Source: CAYRES01 sp964423425
GTDB taxonomy: Bacteria > Actinomycetota > Thermoleophilia > RBG-16-64-13
NCBI GenBank assembly: GCA_964423425.1
Contig: CAYRES010000018.1
Coordinates: forward strand, 1 to 38,499
DNA: 38,499 bases
Reading direction: 5' to 3'
In this document: piece by piece, positions 31,646 to 38,499 of the stretch
How the letters are laid out: the number at the start of each line of letters is the position of its first letter
How positions within the stretch are numbered: the stretch's first letter is position 1
Translations under genes and position numbers: made by a program
The notes under the pieces: model-generated
Database searches by the model: none
The model's input: only the letters and a program-made list of their open reading frames with translations
Told to the model about the DNA's origin: nothing

Positions 31646-32755
31646 ATGACCGAGATACCGGTTCTCACGGCGGACCAGATGCGCGAGGTCGACCGCGTGA
31701 TGATGGATGACCTGCGTATCGATCTGGTGCAGATGATGGAAAACGCCGGTCGGCTGTTGGCCTCCTTGGCCCGCGAACGATTTCTGGGGGGTGATCCGCA
31801 GGGGCGCCGGGTGGTGGTTGTGGCGGGCACCGGCGGCAATGGCGGCGGAGGCCTGGTGGCGGCCAGGCGGCTTCATTGCTGGGGGGCCCAGGTAGAGGTC
31901 ATCTTGACCAAACCAGGCGCCGCCTACCAGGGCGTGCCTGCGCAACAACTGGACGCCGTGCTGCGCCTCGGTATCCCGGTCTCGATCTCGGCCGAGTTCC
32001 CGGGTGTGAAGGCAGCGCGCGAAGACGCCGGCCGGACCGGTGCCGGCCGGACCGACGGCCCGCGGGCGGATGTTGCACCGGACGTCATCCTCGACGCCAT
32101 CATCGGCTACGGGCTTGAAGCCGAGCCTCGAGACGCGGCGGCCGATCTCATCCGGTGGGCACTCGCCAACAGTGCTCCCGTCCTCAGCCTGGATGTCCCA
32201 TCCGGCCTCGATGCCACCTTCGGTGTACCGAGCCCGGCCACTGTCAAGGCCCGGGCCACTCTCACGCTCGCGTACCCGAAGACGGGCCTCCTCGCCATTG
32301 GCGCGGCGGAGTACGTGGGTGAGTTGTATGTGGGCGACATCAGCGTGCCGCCCCACGTGCCGGAACAGCCTGCACTCGGGTTCGGCTCCCCCGTTCTCTT
32401 CGCACAGAAGGACATTGTCGAGTTGTCGGGCACGGCAAGGCCCGTTCCCCTGGCCGTGGAAGTGTCCCTCCGCGGTCTGCTCCGGGCCACGGCACATGCC
32501 CATCACCGAGCTTATGCCGCCACCGACGGAGTCGACTCCGAATGGGCGCAGTGGTACGGGAGGCAGGCAGGCGCGGCCCTCGGGGGGCTCGTGGGCGGAG
32601 AGATCGGCGCGGAGGCACTCGGGCGCCTGCTGGCCGAAGCACATGAACTTCACCACAAGGAAGCTGTGCAGACTCCATGGGAGACTTTCTTTTCGCGTTT
32701 CTTGCTCGAGAGGCTTGAGCCTTGCGCTCACACAATCTCGGGGGACGGCAGTTGA
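31646..32755 (+). CDS. NAD(P)H-hydrate epimerase-like (YjeF_N) protein with C-terminal helical extension
   Basis: A 369-residue protein whose first ~250 residues are a YjeF_N domain: IPVLTADQMREVDRVMMDDL, RRVVVVAGTGGNGGGGLVAA, DVILDAIIGYGLE and VLSLDVPSGLDATFGVPSPA, with LTLAYPKTGLL. YjeF_N epimerises damaged NAD(P)H hydrates. The usual NNGGDG loop is NGGGG here, lacking the Asp, so activity on NADHX is not certain. There is no YjeF_C dehydratase. An Arg/Gly/Ala-rich stretch interrupts the middle (~122-147). The last ~90 residues, with EWAQWYGRQ and WETFFSRFLLERL repeats, form a separate helical domain I do not recognise confidently. ATG 31646 follows AAGGATGGCGG; ATG 31637 is also possible. 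Its stop overlaps the flavoprotein start by one base. Confidence 0.82.
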   Translation: MTEIPVLTADQMREVDRVMMDDLRIDLVQMMENAGRLLASLARERFLGGDPQGRRVVVVAGTGGNGGGGLVAARRLHCWGAQVEVILTKPGAAYQGVPAQQLDAVLRLGIPVSISAEFPGVKAAREDAGRTGAGRTDGPRADVAPDVILDAIIGYGLEAEPRDAAADLIRWALANSAPVLSLDVPSGLDATFGVPSPATVKARATLTLAYPKTGLLAIGAAEYVGELYVGDISVPPHVPEQPALGFGSPVLFAQKDIVELSGTARPVPLAVEVSLRGLLRATAHAHHRAYAATDGVDSEWAQWYGRQAGAALGGLVGGEIGAEALGRLLAEAHELHHKEAVQTPWETFFSRFLLERLEPCAHTISGDGS

Positions 32756-34287
32756 TGGCGCGTGCGAATAACAGCAGGAATCGGCAAGACCACTACGACC
32801 TCGTGGTGATCGGAGCCGGGTCGGCCGGCCTCACCGCGGCGCGGTTCGCCGCCCGGCTGGGGGTTCGCGTTGCGCTTCTGGAGCGGGCTCGCCTCGGGGG
32901 AGACTGCACCTGGACCGGCTGTGTTCCCAGCAAGTCAATTGTGAGGACGGCCGCTTTGGTGCACCGGGCACGGCAAGGCGACCGCTTCGGCCTGCCGGTA
33001 GTTGAGCCGGTTGTGGATCTTGCTGCCGTCATGGCTCACGTTCGCGACGTCATCGCGGGCGTGAGTGAGGGAGAGACGGCAGAGGCGCTTCAAGACTTGG
33101 GCATAGACGTCATTTTTGGCCAGGCCAGGTTCCTATCTCCCCACCAACTGGCCGTGGAGGGAAGGACCCTCACGGCCCGAAAGATCATCATCGCGAGCGG
33201 CTCTCACTCGAAGGTGCCTCCTGTCGAAGGGGGAGGCACGTGGGCGGACGCTGCCGGAATGGGCCTCACCGGCGCATCCCCCGGGGGCCGGGGCCCACAG
33301 GGGCCGCCGCGAGAGCCGCAGCCGCAGGACCTGCAGCCGCAGCGGGTGTTCACCTACGAGACCATCTGGAATCTGCGCGACCTGCCCCGGAGGCTGGCCG
33401 TGGTGGGGGGCGGGCCGCTCGGCTGCGAGATGGCGCAGGTGTTCGCGCGGCTGGGAGCGGAGGTGACTGTCATCGGGCGGGCGGATCGCCTGCTCCCCCG
33501 TGACGAGCCGGAGGCTTCGGCGGTGCTGGCCCAGGTCTTCGCTGAGGAGGGCATCACGCTGAGGCTGGGGAGCCGCGTGGGGGAGCTTCTTCCTCGCGAT
33601 GGCGGGGTGGAGCTCACGATAGCCGGAGAACGGATGGTGGTCGATGCGGTTCTCTACGCCGTGGGCCGGGCACCCAATGTCGACGGCCTCGACCTCGAGA
33701 AGGCGAATGTCCGTTTCTCGGAGTCTGGGATCGTGGTGGACGACACGTTGCGAACCACTCAGCGGGACATCTATGCGGCGGGCGATTGCACCGGAGGGTA
33801 CCAGTTCACGCACTTGGCGGGCCGGCAGGGTTTTGTCGCGGCGCGCAACGCGCTCCTGCCGGGGAGCACATCTGCCGCGAAAGGAGCACTGCCCTGGGTG
33901 ACCTTCACCGACCCCGAGGTGGCCCACGTGGGCTTGGGTGAGGAGCGAGCCCGCGCTCGGTACGGCGCCAAGGTGCAGGTAGCGATGTGGCCGATGACGA
34001 AGGTCGACCGGGCCAGAACAGACATGGATACGAACGGATTCGTGAAACTCGTCCATCTGAAGAACGGCACCATCTTGGGGGCCACCATGGTGGCGGGACG
34101 GGCGGGTGAAGCCATCCACGAGTGGGCTTTGGCCATCGACCACGGCCTCAGGGTCGGTGCTCTGGCCACCACCGTCCACGCGTACCCCACCTATTCGGTT
34201 GCCACTCTGGAGTTGGCGGCCGAGGCCCATCTCGACCGCGTCTTCAGCGGAGCCACGGGCGCTCTGCTCAAGCGGCTGGCCAGGTAG
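32755..34287 (+). CDS. FAD-dependent pyridine nucleotide-disulfide oxidoreductase, MerA-like, with Pro/Gly/Gln insert
   Basis: A 510-residue flavoprotein disulfide reductase: FAD motif VVIGAGSAGLTAARFAARLG, redox cysteines in GGDCTWTGCVPSKS, NAD(P)H motif LAVVGGGPLGCEMAQVFARL, second FAD motif DIYAAGDCTGGYQFTHLAGR, and a dimerisation domain with WVTFTDPEVAHVGLGE. The C-terminal active-site segment is VHAYPTYSVATLELA, with Tyr where glutathione reductase has His of HPT; this YPT form is common in the MerA-like subgroup. A low-complexity insert (GASPGGRGPQGPPREPQPQD, ~170-195) interrupts the linker to the NAD domain. It overlaps the epimerase-like gene by one base (TGATG), implying coupling. 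The substrate is unknown; reduction of a small disulfide, or of an acceptor for the nearby selenoproteins, is possible but unproven. Confidence 0.9.
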   Translation: MARANNSRNRQDHYDLVVIGAGSAGLTAARFAARLGVRVALLERARLGGDCTWTGCVPSKSIVRTAALVHRARQGDRFGLPVVEPVVDLAAVMAHVRDVIAGVSEGETAEALQDLGIDVIFGQARFLSPHQLAVEGRTLTARKIIIASGSHSKVPPVEGGGTWADAAGMGLTGASPGGRGPQGPPREPQPQDLQPQRVFTYETIWNLRDLPRRLAVVGGGPLGCEMAQVFARLGAEVTVIGRADRLLPRDEPEASAVLAQVFAEEGITLRLGSRVGELLPRDGGVELTIAGERMVVDAVLYAVGRAPNVDGLDLEKANVRFSESGIVVDDTLRTTQRDIYAAGDCTGGYQFTHLAGRQGFVAARNALLPGSTSAAKGALPWVTFTDPEVAHVGLGEERARARYGAKVQVAMWPMTKVDRARTDMDTNGFVKLVHLKNGTILGATMVAGRAGEAIHEWALAIDHGLRVGALATTVHAYPTYSVATLELAAEAHLDRVFSGATGALLKRLAR

Positions 34288-34407
34288 GTGGTTCATCTGG
34301 GGAAGGATGGATGCTGTCGCGGGTGGCGGTTCCGTCTCGTCGCACGGGGACTGGTGGCACTGCGTGTCCGAGCCGCGTGGCGCTCATGATATGCTGATCA
34401 ACTTCGA

Positions 34408-34419
34408 ACACTCGAGTGT
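34408..34419. promoter_or_regulatory. 12-bp palindrome, possible operator
   Basis: ACACTCGAGTGT is a perfect palindrome, flanked by TTCGA on the left and CGAA on the right, which nearly extends the symmetry. It lies about 155 bases before the membrane-protein gene, in an otherwise featureless intergenic region of 287 bases. A TATGCT hexamer 12 bases upstream could be a -10 box, but no good -35 is present. An operator role is only a possibility. Confidence 0.35.
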
Positions 34420-34574
34420 CGAACATGTGAGTGCTCGTTCTTCGTGAGTCTGCTTGGCATGTGGGCTCAGGCGGGAGCCGATGGTGCGGTCCTCAGGAAT
34501 GTGGCCCTTGACCGCGCCCGTGCCGATCAGACCGATCAGACCACCAGCCGTGCCGTGCTGTACGAGGAGGGCCG

Positions 34575-35285
34575 ATGTCAGCTGCCACTGAGATCATTGC
34601 AGCCCGCACCATGAACGCTCTGCATATCTGGCTGGACCTCGGGTTCCTGCTGCTGTTCCTGTTCGTACTGCTCTGGACCAAGCGGTACCAGGCCGTTATC
34701 GTCGGCATGTTCGGAGCTGCGCTCTACTTCCTCGTCGATTACGGGGTCTTCTATCTTCTTCTCGAAACCCGAGTCGTCGAAGGGGCCGATACCTTGTGGT
34801 TCCTGCTCTGGTTGTCCGTCAGCTACGGGTTCACCAATCTCGTCTGGATCTGGCTGTGGCTCGATCGTGACCGCCGCACGGCGGAGTGGTCCATCTTCAT
34901 TGTGGCGGGCTGGCTGATGGTCGCGATCATGAGTACCACGTTCGGTTCCGGCACGCATCAGATCTCCATAGTGCGTGGTACCGCCTCGTACCATGGCGTC
35001 ATGGCTGCGCTGCTGTTCATCGGGTACGGCATTCTCTGTGTGTACAACATCAGGCAGAAGGACTCGGCCAAGAGAGCTCCCCTGTTGTGGATACTGGCCA
35101 TCGGCATACTTGTGCAGTTCAGTTGGGAGGCGGTCCTGGCTGTCACCGGCATACGGAATCTCGCCTGGAACACCATAGTGGTGAACTCGCTACTGGAGAC
35201 CAACATGGGATTGCCTTTCCTCTATCTCATCCATCGAACGGTCACGCGCAGGTGGGACGAACAGCTCACGCGCATAGCGGCATAG
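34575..35285 (+). CDS. Integral membrane protein of unknown function
   Basis: A 236-residue polytopic protein with about seven hydrophobic helices (roughly 18-34, 40-62, 72-95, 103-120, 138-156, 168-190 and 195-220) and few charged residues in between. It contains LYFLVDYGVFYLLLETR, NLVWIWLWLDRDRRTAEWSI and TIVVNSLLETNMGLPFLYLI. I recognise no functional motif. The ATG follows GAGGAGGGCCG. The next gene starts only seven bases after its stop. Its neighbours are redox enzymes, but nothing in the sequence ties it to them. Confidence 0.8.
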   Translation: MSAATEIIAARTMNALHIWLDLGFLLLFLFVLLWTKRYQAVIVGMFGAALYFLVDYGVFYLLLETRVVEGADTLWFLLWLSVSYGFTNLVWIWLWLDRDRRTAEWSIFIVAGWLMVAIMSTTFGSGTHQISIVRGTASYHGVMAALLFIGYGILCVYNIRQKDSAKRAPLLWILAIGILVQFSWEAVLAVTGIRNLAWNTIVVNSLLETNMGLPFLYLIHRTVTRRWDEQLTRIAA

Positions 35286-35292
35286 ACCGCCC

Positions 35293-35655
35293 GTGGAGGA
35301 CGACCGCACGGTACGGCTGGCCGATGTGCTGGAATCCGGGGGCCGGCTCGTCTACCGCTACGATTTCGGTGACGACTGGGAGTTCGACGTGAAGGTCGAG
35401 CAGGTGTCACCGGCCTCCGAAGGCGTGGTGTACCCGCGGGTGACACACGGACGCCGCTCGGCTCCCCCCGAGGACTGCGGCGGCGTATGGGGCTTCGAGG
35501 ATATCCTCGTGGCTCTGTCCGGGGGCGCGGGCGACGAGGAGGAAGCCGAACGGCTGGAATGGCTGCGTGAGCAGTATCCGTACTTCTCACCAGAGGAATT
35601 CGATCTCGACGTAGCCAACGAATGGGTGCGTCGGCCCCAGCCTTTCTGGGAATAG
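35293..35655 (+). CDS. Short pRiA4b ORF-3-like protein (probably N-truncated)
   Basis: A 120-residue protein matching the C-terminal two thirds of the plasmid pRiA4b ORF-3-like (IS1096 TnpR-like) family: VRLADVLESGGRLVYRYDFG, DDWEFDVKVEQV, RSAPPEDCGGVWGFEDILVA and PEEFDLDVANEWV are characteristic. Full family members have about 60-70 more N-terminal residues (the LxxxxPPxWRR strand and GWxxxHLH segment), which are not found upstream in any frame, since the membrane-protein gene ends seven bases before. The GTG start has no convincing ribosome site. It is either a truncated remnant or a naturally short form; the function of the family is unknown. Confidence 0.7.
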   Translation: MEDDRTVRLADVLESGGRLVYRYDFGDDWEFDVKVEQVSPASEGVVYPRVTHGRRSAPPEDCGGVWGFEDILVALSGGAGDEEEAERLEWLREQYPYFSPEEFDLDVANEWVRRPQPFWE

Positions 35656-35846
35656 CCCGCTGCGCACGCAGCCTCGTCGGGCGACAGCTGGGGGCGCGGA
35701 CCAGGCATATGTTCGTTTCAAGGCAGAAACAACCGGGAAGTACGCAGGAAAGGCAGTCCGCACGGAGTCGTTTGTTACAGGGTCGTGTGTCCGACACCGT
35801 GGGAAGTAAACCCCGGCAAGTCTTTGCTCATGAAGGGAACGTAAGC

Positions 35847-38051
35847 ATGGACGAGAACAGCAGGTGCCCGGTTACGGGCAAGACCGGCGGTAACCCCGGC
35901 CACTCCGGCGGCAGGGGCACCGGCAGCCGCGAGTGGTGGCCCGACCAACTCAACCTCGATATCCTGCATCAGCATCCCCCCGCCCCCAACCCCATGGATC
36001 CCGGTTTCGACTACGCCGAAGAATTCAAGAAGCTCGACTATGACGCACTCAAGAAAGACTTGGCCGCCCTCATGACCGACTCCAAGGAGTGGTGGCCCGC
36101 CGATTGGGGCCACTATGGGGGCTTGATGATCCGGATGGCTTGGCACAGCGCGGGCACCTACCGCACCGCGGACGGAAGGGGAGGTGGAGGCACCGGCAAC
36201 CAGCGCTTCGCGCCCATCAACAGCTGGCCCGACAACGCCAACCTGGACAAGGCGCGCCGTCTGCTGTGGCCCATCAAGCAGAAATACGGGAACCATATCT
36301 CCTGGGCCGACCTCATGATCTTGGCCGGCAACGTGGCGCTCGAGACGATGGGTTTTTCGACCTTCGGCTTCGGCGGCGGCCGCGAGGACATATGGCAGCC
36401 CGAGGAAGACATCTACTGGGGCTCGGAAACCGAGTGGCTGGGTGATGAGCGCTACAGCGGTGACCGCGAACTCGAGGAACCTCTGGCCGCCGTACAGATG
36501 GGTCTCATCTACGTGAACCCGGAAGGACCCAACGGAGTCGCCGACCCGGTGGCTTCGGGCCGTGACGTACGCGAGACCTTCGCCCGCATGGCCATGAACG
36601 ACGAGGAGACGGTGGCGCTCGTTGCCGGTGGGCACACGTTCGGCAAGGCCCATGGGGCGGGCGACCCCGTTCTGGTGGGTCCCGAGCCGGAGGCGGCATC
36701 CCTCGAAGAGCAGGGCTTGGGCTGGACCAACCGTCACGGCATCGGCAAGGGTGGCGACACGACCACCAGCGGTCTTGAGGGTGCCTGGAAGCCCAACCCC
36801 ACCACGTGGGACATGGGCTACTTCGACATGCTCTTCAAGTACGAGTGGAAACTGGTGAAGAGCCCGGCGGGCGCTCAGCAGTGGACGCCTGTGGACGTGG
36901 ACCCGGAGGATCTGATTCCCGACGCACACGATCCCGCGAAGAAATTCCCGCCCATGATGTCTACGGCCGACCTGTCGCTCCGATTCGATCCCATCTATGA
37001 GCCCATCTCCCGCCACTTCCATAAGAACCCGGAAGCGTTTGCCGACGCATTCGCCCGGGCGTGGTTCAAGCTGACCCACCGCGACATGGGTCCCAAAGTC
37101 CGCTACTTGGGTCCGGAGGTTCCGGAAGAGGATCTGATCTGGCAGGATCCGGTCCCCGCTGTGGATCATCCCTTGATTGACGCGAAGGACATCGCCGACC
37201 TCAAGGCCAAGATACTCGAGGTGGGTCTTTCGACGGCGGAGTTGGTCTCCACCGCCTGGGCCTCGGCCTCGACGTTCCGCGGCTCGGACAAGCGAGGTGG
37301 GGCAAACGGGGCGCGCATCCGCCTGTCTCCGCAGAAGGATTGGAAAGCCAATGAGCCGGAACGGTTGGCGAGAGTCTTGAGCACGCTCAAAGGCATTCAA
37401 CAAGGCTTCAACGACGCTCAGACCGACGGGAAGAAGATATCGTTGGCCGATCTCATCGTGCTGGGCGGGTGTGCGGCGGTGGAAGCGGCGGCCAAGGCGG
37501 CCGGCCACGACATCGAGGTGCCGTTCTCTGCCGGCCGCACGGACGCCTCCCAGGAACAGACCGACGTGGAAGCCTTCGCCGTGCTCGAACCAGAAGCCGA
37601 TGGGTTCCGCAATTACCAGAAGAAGGCGTTCACCATCTCGGCCGAGGAGATGTTGGTGGACAAGGCCCAGCTCTTGACCCTGAACGCACCGGAGATGACC
37701 GTGCTTGTGGGTGGACTGCGCGTGCTGGGCGCCAATGTCGGAGGGGCGCAGTACGGCGTGTTCACCGAACGGGCGGGCGTGCTCACCAACGACTTCTTCG
37801 TCAACCTGCTCGACATGGATACCGTCTGGAAGCCGACTTCCGAGGCCGCAGACACCTTCGAAGGGCGTGATCGCACCACGGGCGACCTCAAGTGGACGGG
37901 CACGCGCGTGGACCTCATCTTTGGTTCGAACTCGCGTCTACGCGCGCTGGCCGAGGTCTATGCCCACGCCGACGCCAAGGAGAAGTTTGTCCGTGACTTC
38001 GTCGCTGCATGGAACAAGGTCATGAATCTGGATCGGTTCGACGTGCTGTGA
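35847..38051 (+). CDS. katG: Catalase-peroxidase
   Basis: A 734-residue haem enzyme that destroys hydrogen peroxide by catalase and peroxidase activity. The N-terminal catalytic half has the distal triad R96, W99 and H100 in LMIRMAWHSAGTYR, and the Tyr of the Met-Tyr-Trp adduct in MGLIYVNPEGPNG. The proximal haem ligand His is in VALVAGGHTFGKAHGAG. The second, haem-free half begins near residue 420 and is complete to NKVMNLDRFDVL. Length is typical (720-750). ATG 35847 follows GAAGGGAACG and gives the usual MDENSRCPVTGK beginning; the frame is open further upstream but that part has no family likeness. It is preceded by ~190 bases of intergenic DNA with a GTTTC/GAAAC inverted repeat (35715-35730), so it probably has its own promoter. 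Confidence 0.97.
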   Translation: MDENSRCPVTGKTGGNPGHSGGRGTGSREWWPDQLNLDILHQHPPAPNPMDPGFDYAEEFKKLDYDALKKDLAALMTDSKEWWPADWGHYGGLMIRMAWHSAGTYRTADGRGGGGTGNQRFAPINSWPDNANLDKARRLLWPIKQKYGNHISWADLMILAGNVALETMGFSTFGFGGGREDIWQPEEDIYWGSETEWLGDERYSGDRELEEPLAAVQMGLIYVNPEGPNGVADPVASGRDVRETFARMAMNDEETVALVAGGHTFGKAHGAGDPVLVGPEPEAASLEEQGLGWTNRHGIGKGGDTTTSGLEGAWKPNPTTWDMGYFDMLFKYEWKLVKSPAGAQQWTPVDVDPEDLIPDAHDPAKKFPPMMSTADLSLRFDPIYEPISRHFHKNPEAFADAFARAWFKLTHRDMGPKVRYLGPEVPEEDLIWQDPVPAVDHPLIDAKDIADLKAKILEVGLSTAELVSTAWASASTFRGSDKRGGANGARIRLSPQKDWKANEPERLARVLSTLKGIQQGFNDAQTDGKKISLADLIVLGGCAAVEAAAKAAGHDIEVPFSAGRTDASQEQTDVEAFAVLEPEADGFRNYQKKAFTISAEEMLVDKAQLLTLNAPEMTVLVGGLRVLGANVGGAQYGVFTERAGVLTNDFFVNLLDMDTVWKPTSEAADTFEGRDRTTGDLKWTGTRVDLIFGSNSRLRALAEVYAHADAKEKFVRDFVAAWNKVMNLDRFDVL

Positions 38052-38443
38052 TCAACCTGTTCGTCAACGAGGCCTTCGGGGTTCTCACGGGACTGCATGA
38101 TGTGGCCGGCCGGAGGGCTTCCGAGGTGGCTCTCGGGTCCCTCGGTGCTGACACAGGGTCGCTTCGAGCATACGGCCGAGTAGCTGCAGGCGGTCACCCG
38201 GAACGCTTCGAGGTGTTCTTCGAATAGCAGCAGACGTGGCTCGGTGTCTATCTCTGACCACAAGAAGGCGCTAAGAGGATCTTGTTCGGACCGCCAACCT
38301 TCTGGAGTGCTGTGTACGAGGACCCGGCTTTCCGGGAGGTCATCAGACGGAGGGTCTTGGAGGGCCTTGCTTCGGGTGACCCCGAGCGCATTTTGCCGTC
38401 TTGTACTACAATGAGCGAAACGGGCTCCACAATCGATAGCTAG
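38052..38443 (+). pseudogene. Unrecognised, possibly decayed reading frame after katG
   Basis: One frame stays mostly open across this region but is broken by TAG at 38225-38227 and TGA at 38255-38257. Its pieces read LFVNEAFGVLTGLHDVAGRR and, after the second stop, GAKRILFGPPTFWSAVYEDP and AFREVIRRRVLEGLASGDPE, ending at TAG 38441-38443. Codon third positions are GC-rich, as in real genes here, but I recognise no family and there is no good start. It may be the remains of a gene, or chance. Confidence 0.25.
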
Positions 38444-38466
38444 CCGGAAGTTTTTGCCTTAACTGA

Positions 38467-38499
38467 GGCCCGATCCCGCTGTTGACGCGGGTTCGGGCC
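38467..38499. terminator. Long GC hairpin at the window end, possible terminator
   Basis: GGCCCGA (38467-38473) pairs with TCGGGCC (38493-38499) and CCCGC (38475-38479) with GCGGG (38487-38491), separated by a T-T mismatch, around the loop TGTTGAC. The stem is 12 pairs long and ends exactly at the last base of the window, so any following T-tract is not visible. It could end the katG transcript or belong to the next gene. Confidence 0.5.

Noticed and set aside
35622..35846. N-terminal extension of KatG from 35622
   Set aside because: The extension overlaps the previous gene and has no family likeness; ATG 35847 has a ribosome site and the usual KatG beginning.

Overview
The window is GC-rich, densely coded bacterial DNA with strong Shine-Dalgarno sites, many GTG starts and many 1-23 bp gene overlaps. 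Exported proteins with FIMAH-type, HYR, PKD and post-COAP-1-like domains, a DUF1622 protein and two probable selenoproteins suggest a deep-branching Actinomycetota or a Chloroflexota lineage. There is no rRNA, tRNA or other marker gene, so this placement is an inference only.

Layout. 1-1614 is insertion-sequence debris: a frameshifted IS110-family transposase abuts the 3' end of an IS3-family orfB. 1771-2395 is a Phd/YefM-RelE type toxin-antitoxin pair with a clear promoter. 2937-5424 is a NarL-type two-component system (7TM-PAS kinase and response regulator), closed by a strong hairpin terminator. 5562-9825 holds surface proteins: an RTX/PKD secreted protein (minus strand), a cluster of GGGACAGT dyads, a receiver-like small protein, and a HYR/FIMAH secreted protein. 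Two decayed pieces of similar exported proteins lie at 9909-10068 and 11195-11570. 10159-13489 carries a double DUF305 protein, a SHOCT protein, a DUF1622 membrane protein and a MerA-like flavin disulfide reductase.

13519-30053 is a carbohydrate-to-NADPH block. It contains a ROK sugar kinase, a rhodanese lipoprotein, a divergent pair of GH15 enzymes (glucoamylase-like with DegV on minus, trehalase/glucoamylase-like on plus), and then a tightly coupled run tkt-rpiB-gnd-pgl-HAD-zwf-(33-aa ORF)-pgi. Together these could turn stored alpha-glucan or trehalose into glucose, phosphorylate it, and oxidise it through the oxidative pentose-phosphate pathway to give NADPH. Transaldolase and ribulose-5-phosphate epimerase are not in the window.

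The most striking part is 30066-31423. The gene after pgi is a GrdB/PrdB-family protein interrupted by an in-frame TGA exactly where the family has its redox Cys/Sec (U-P-V-C). The convergent neighbour is a peroxiredoxin-like (SelL/AhpC-TSA_2 type) protein interrupted in the same way (U-L-P-C). Each TGA is followed by a hairpin that fits the bacterial SECIS pattern, and the two genes end on the same CTAG tetranucleotide. I read them as a tail-to-tail pair of selenoprotein genes attached to an NADPH-generating operon. Conventional ORF calling would split or truncate both.

31646-38051 continues with an NAD(P)H-hydrate epimerase-like protein, a second MerA-like flavoprotein, an unrecognised membrane protein, a short pRiA4b ORF-3-like protein and catalase-peroxidase KatG, all compatible with redox or peroxide defence. 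The last 448 bases hold no confident gene and end in a long hairpin. Several enzymes (Gnd, Pgl, the GH15 protein, the second flavoprotein, the epimerase) carry Gly/Ala/Pro-rich insertions not expected for their families.
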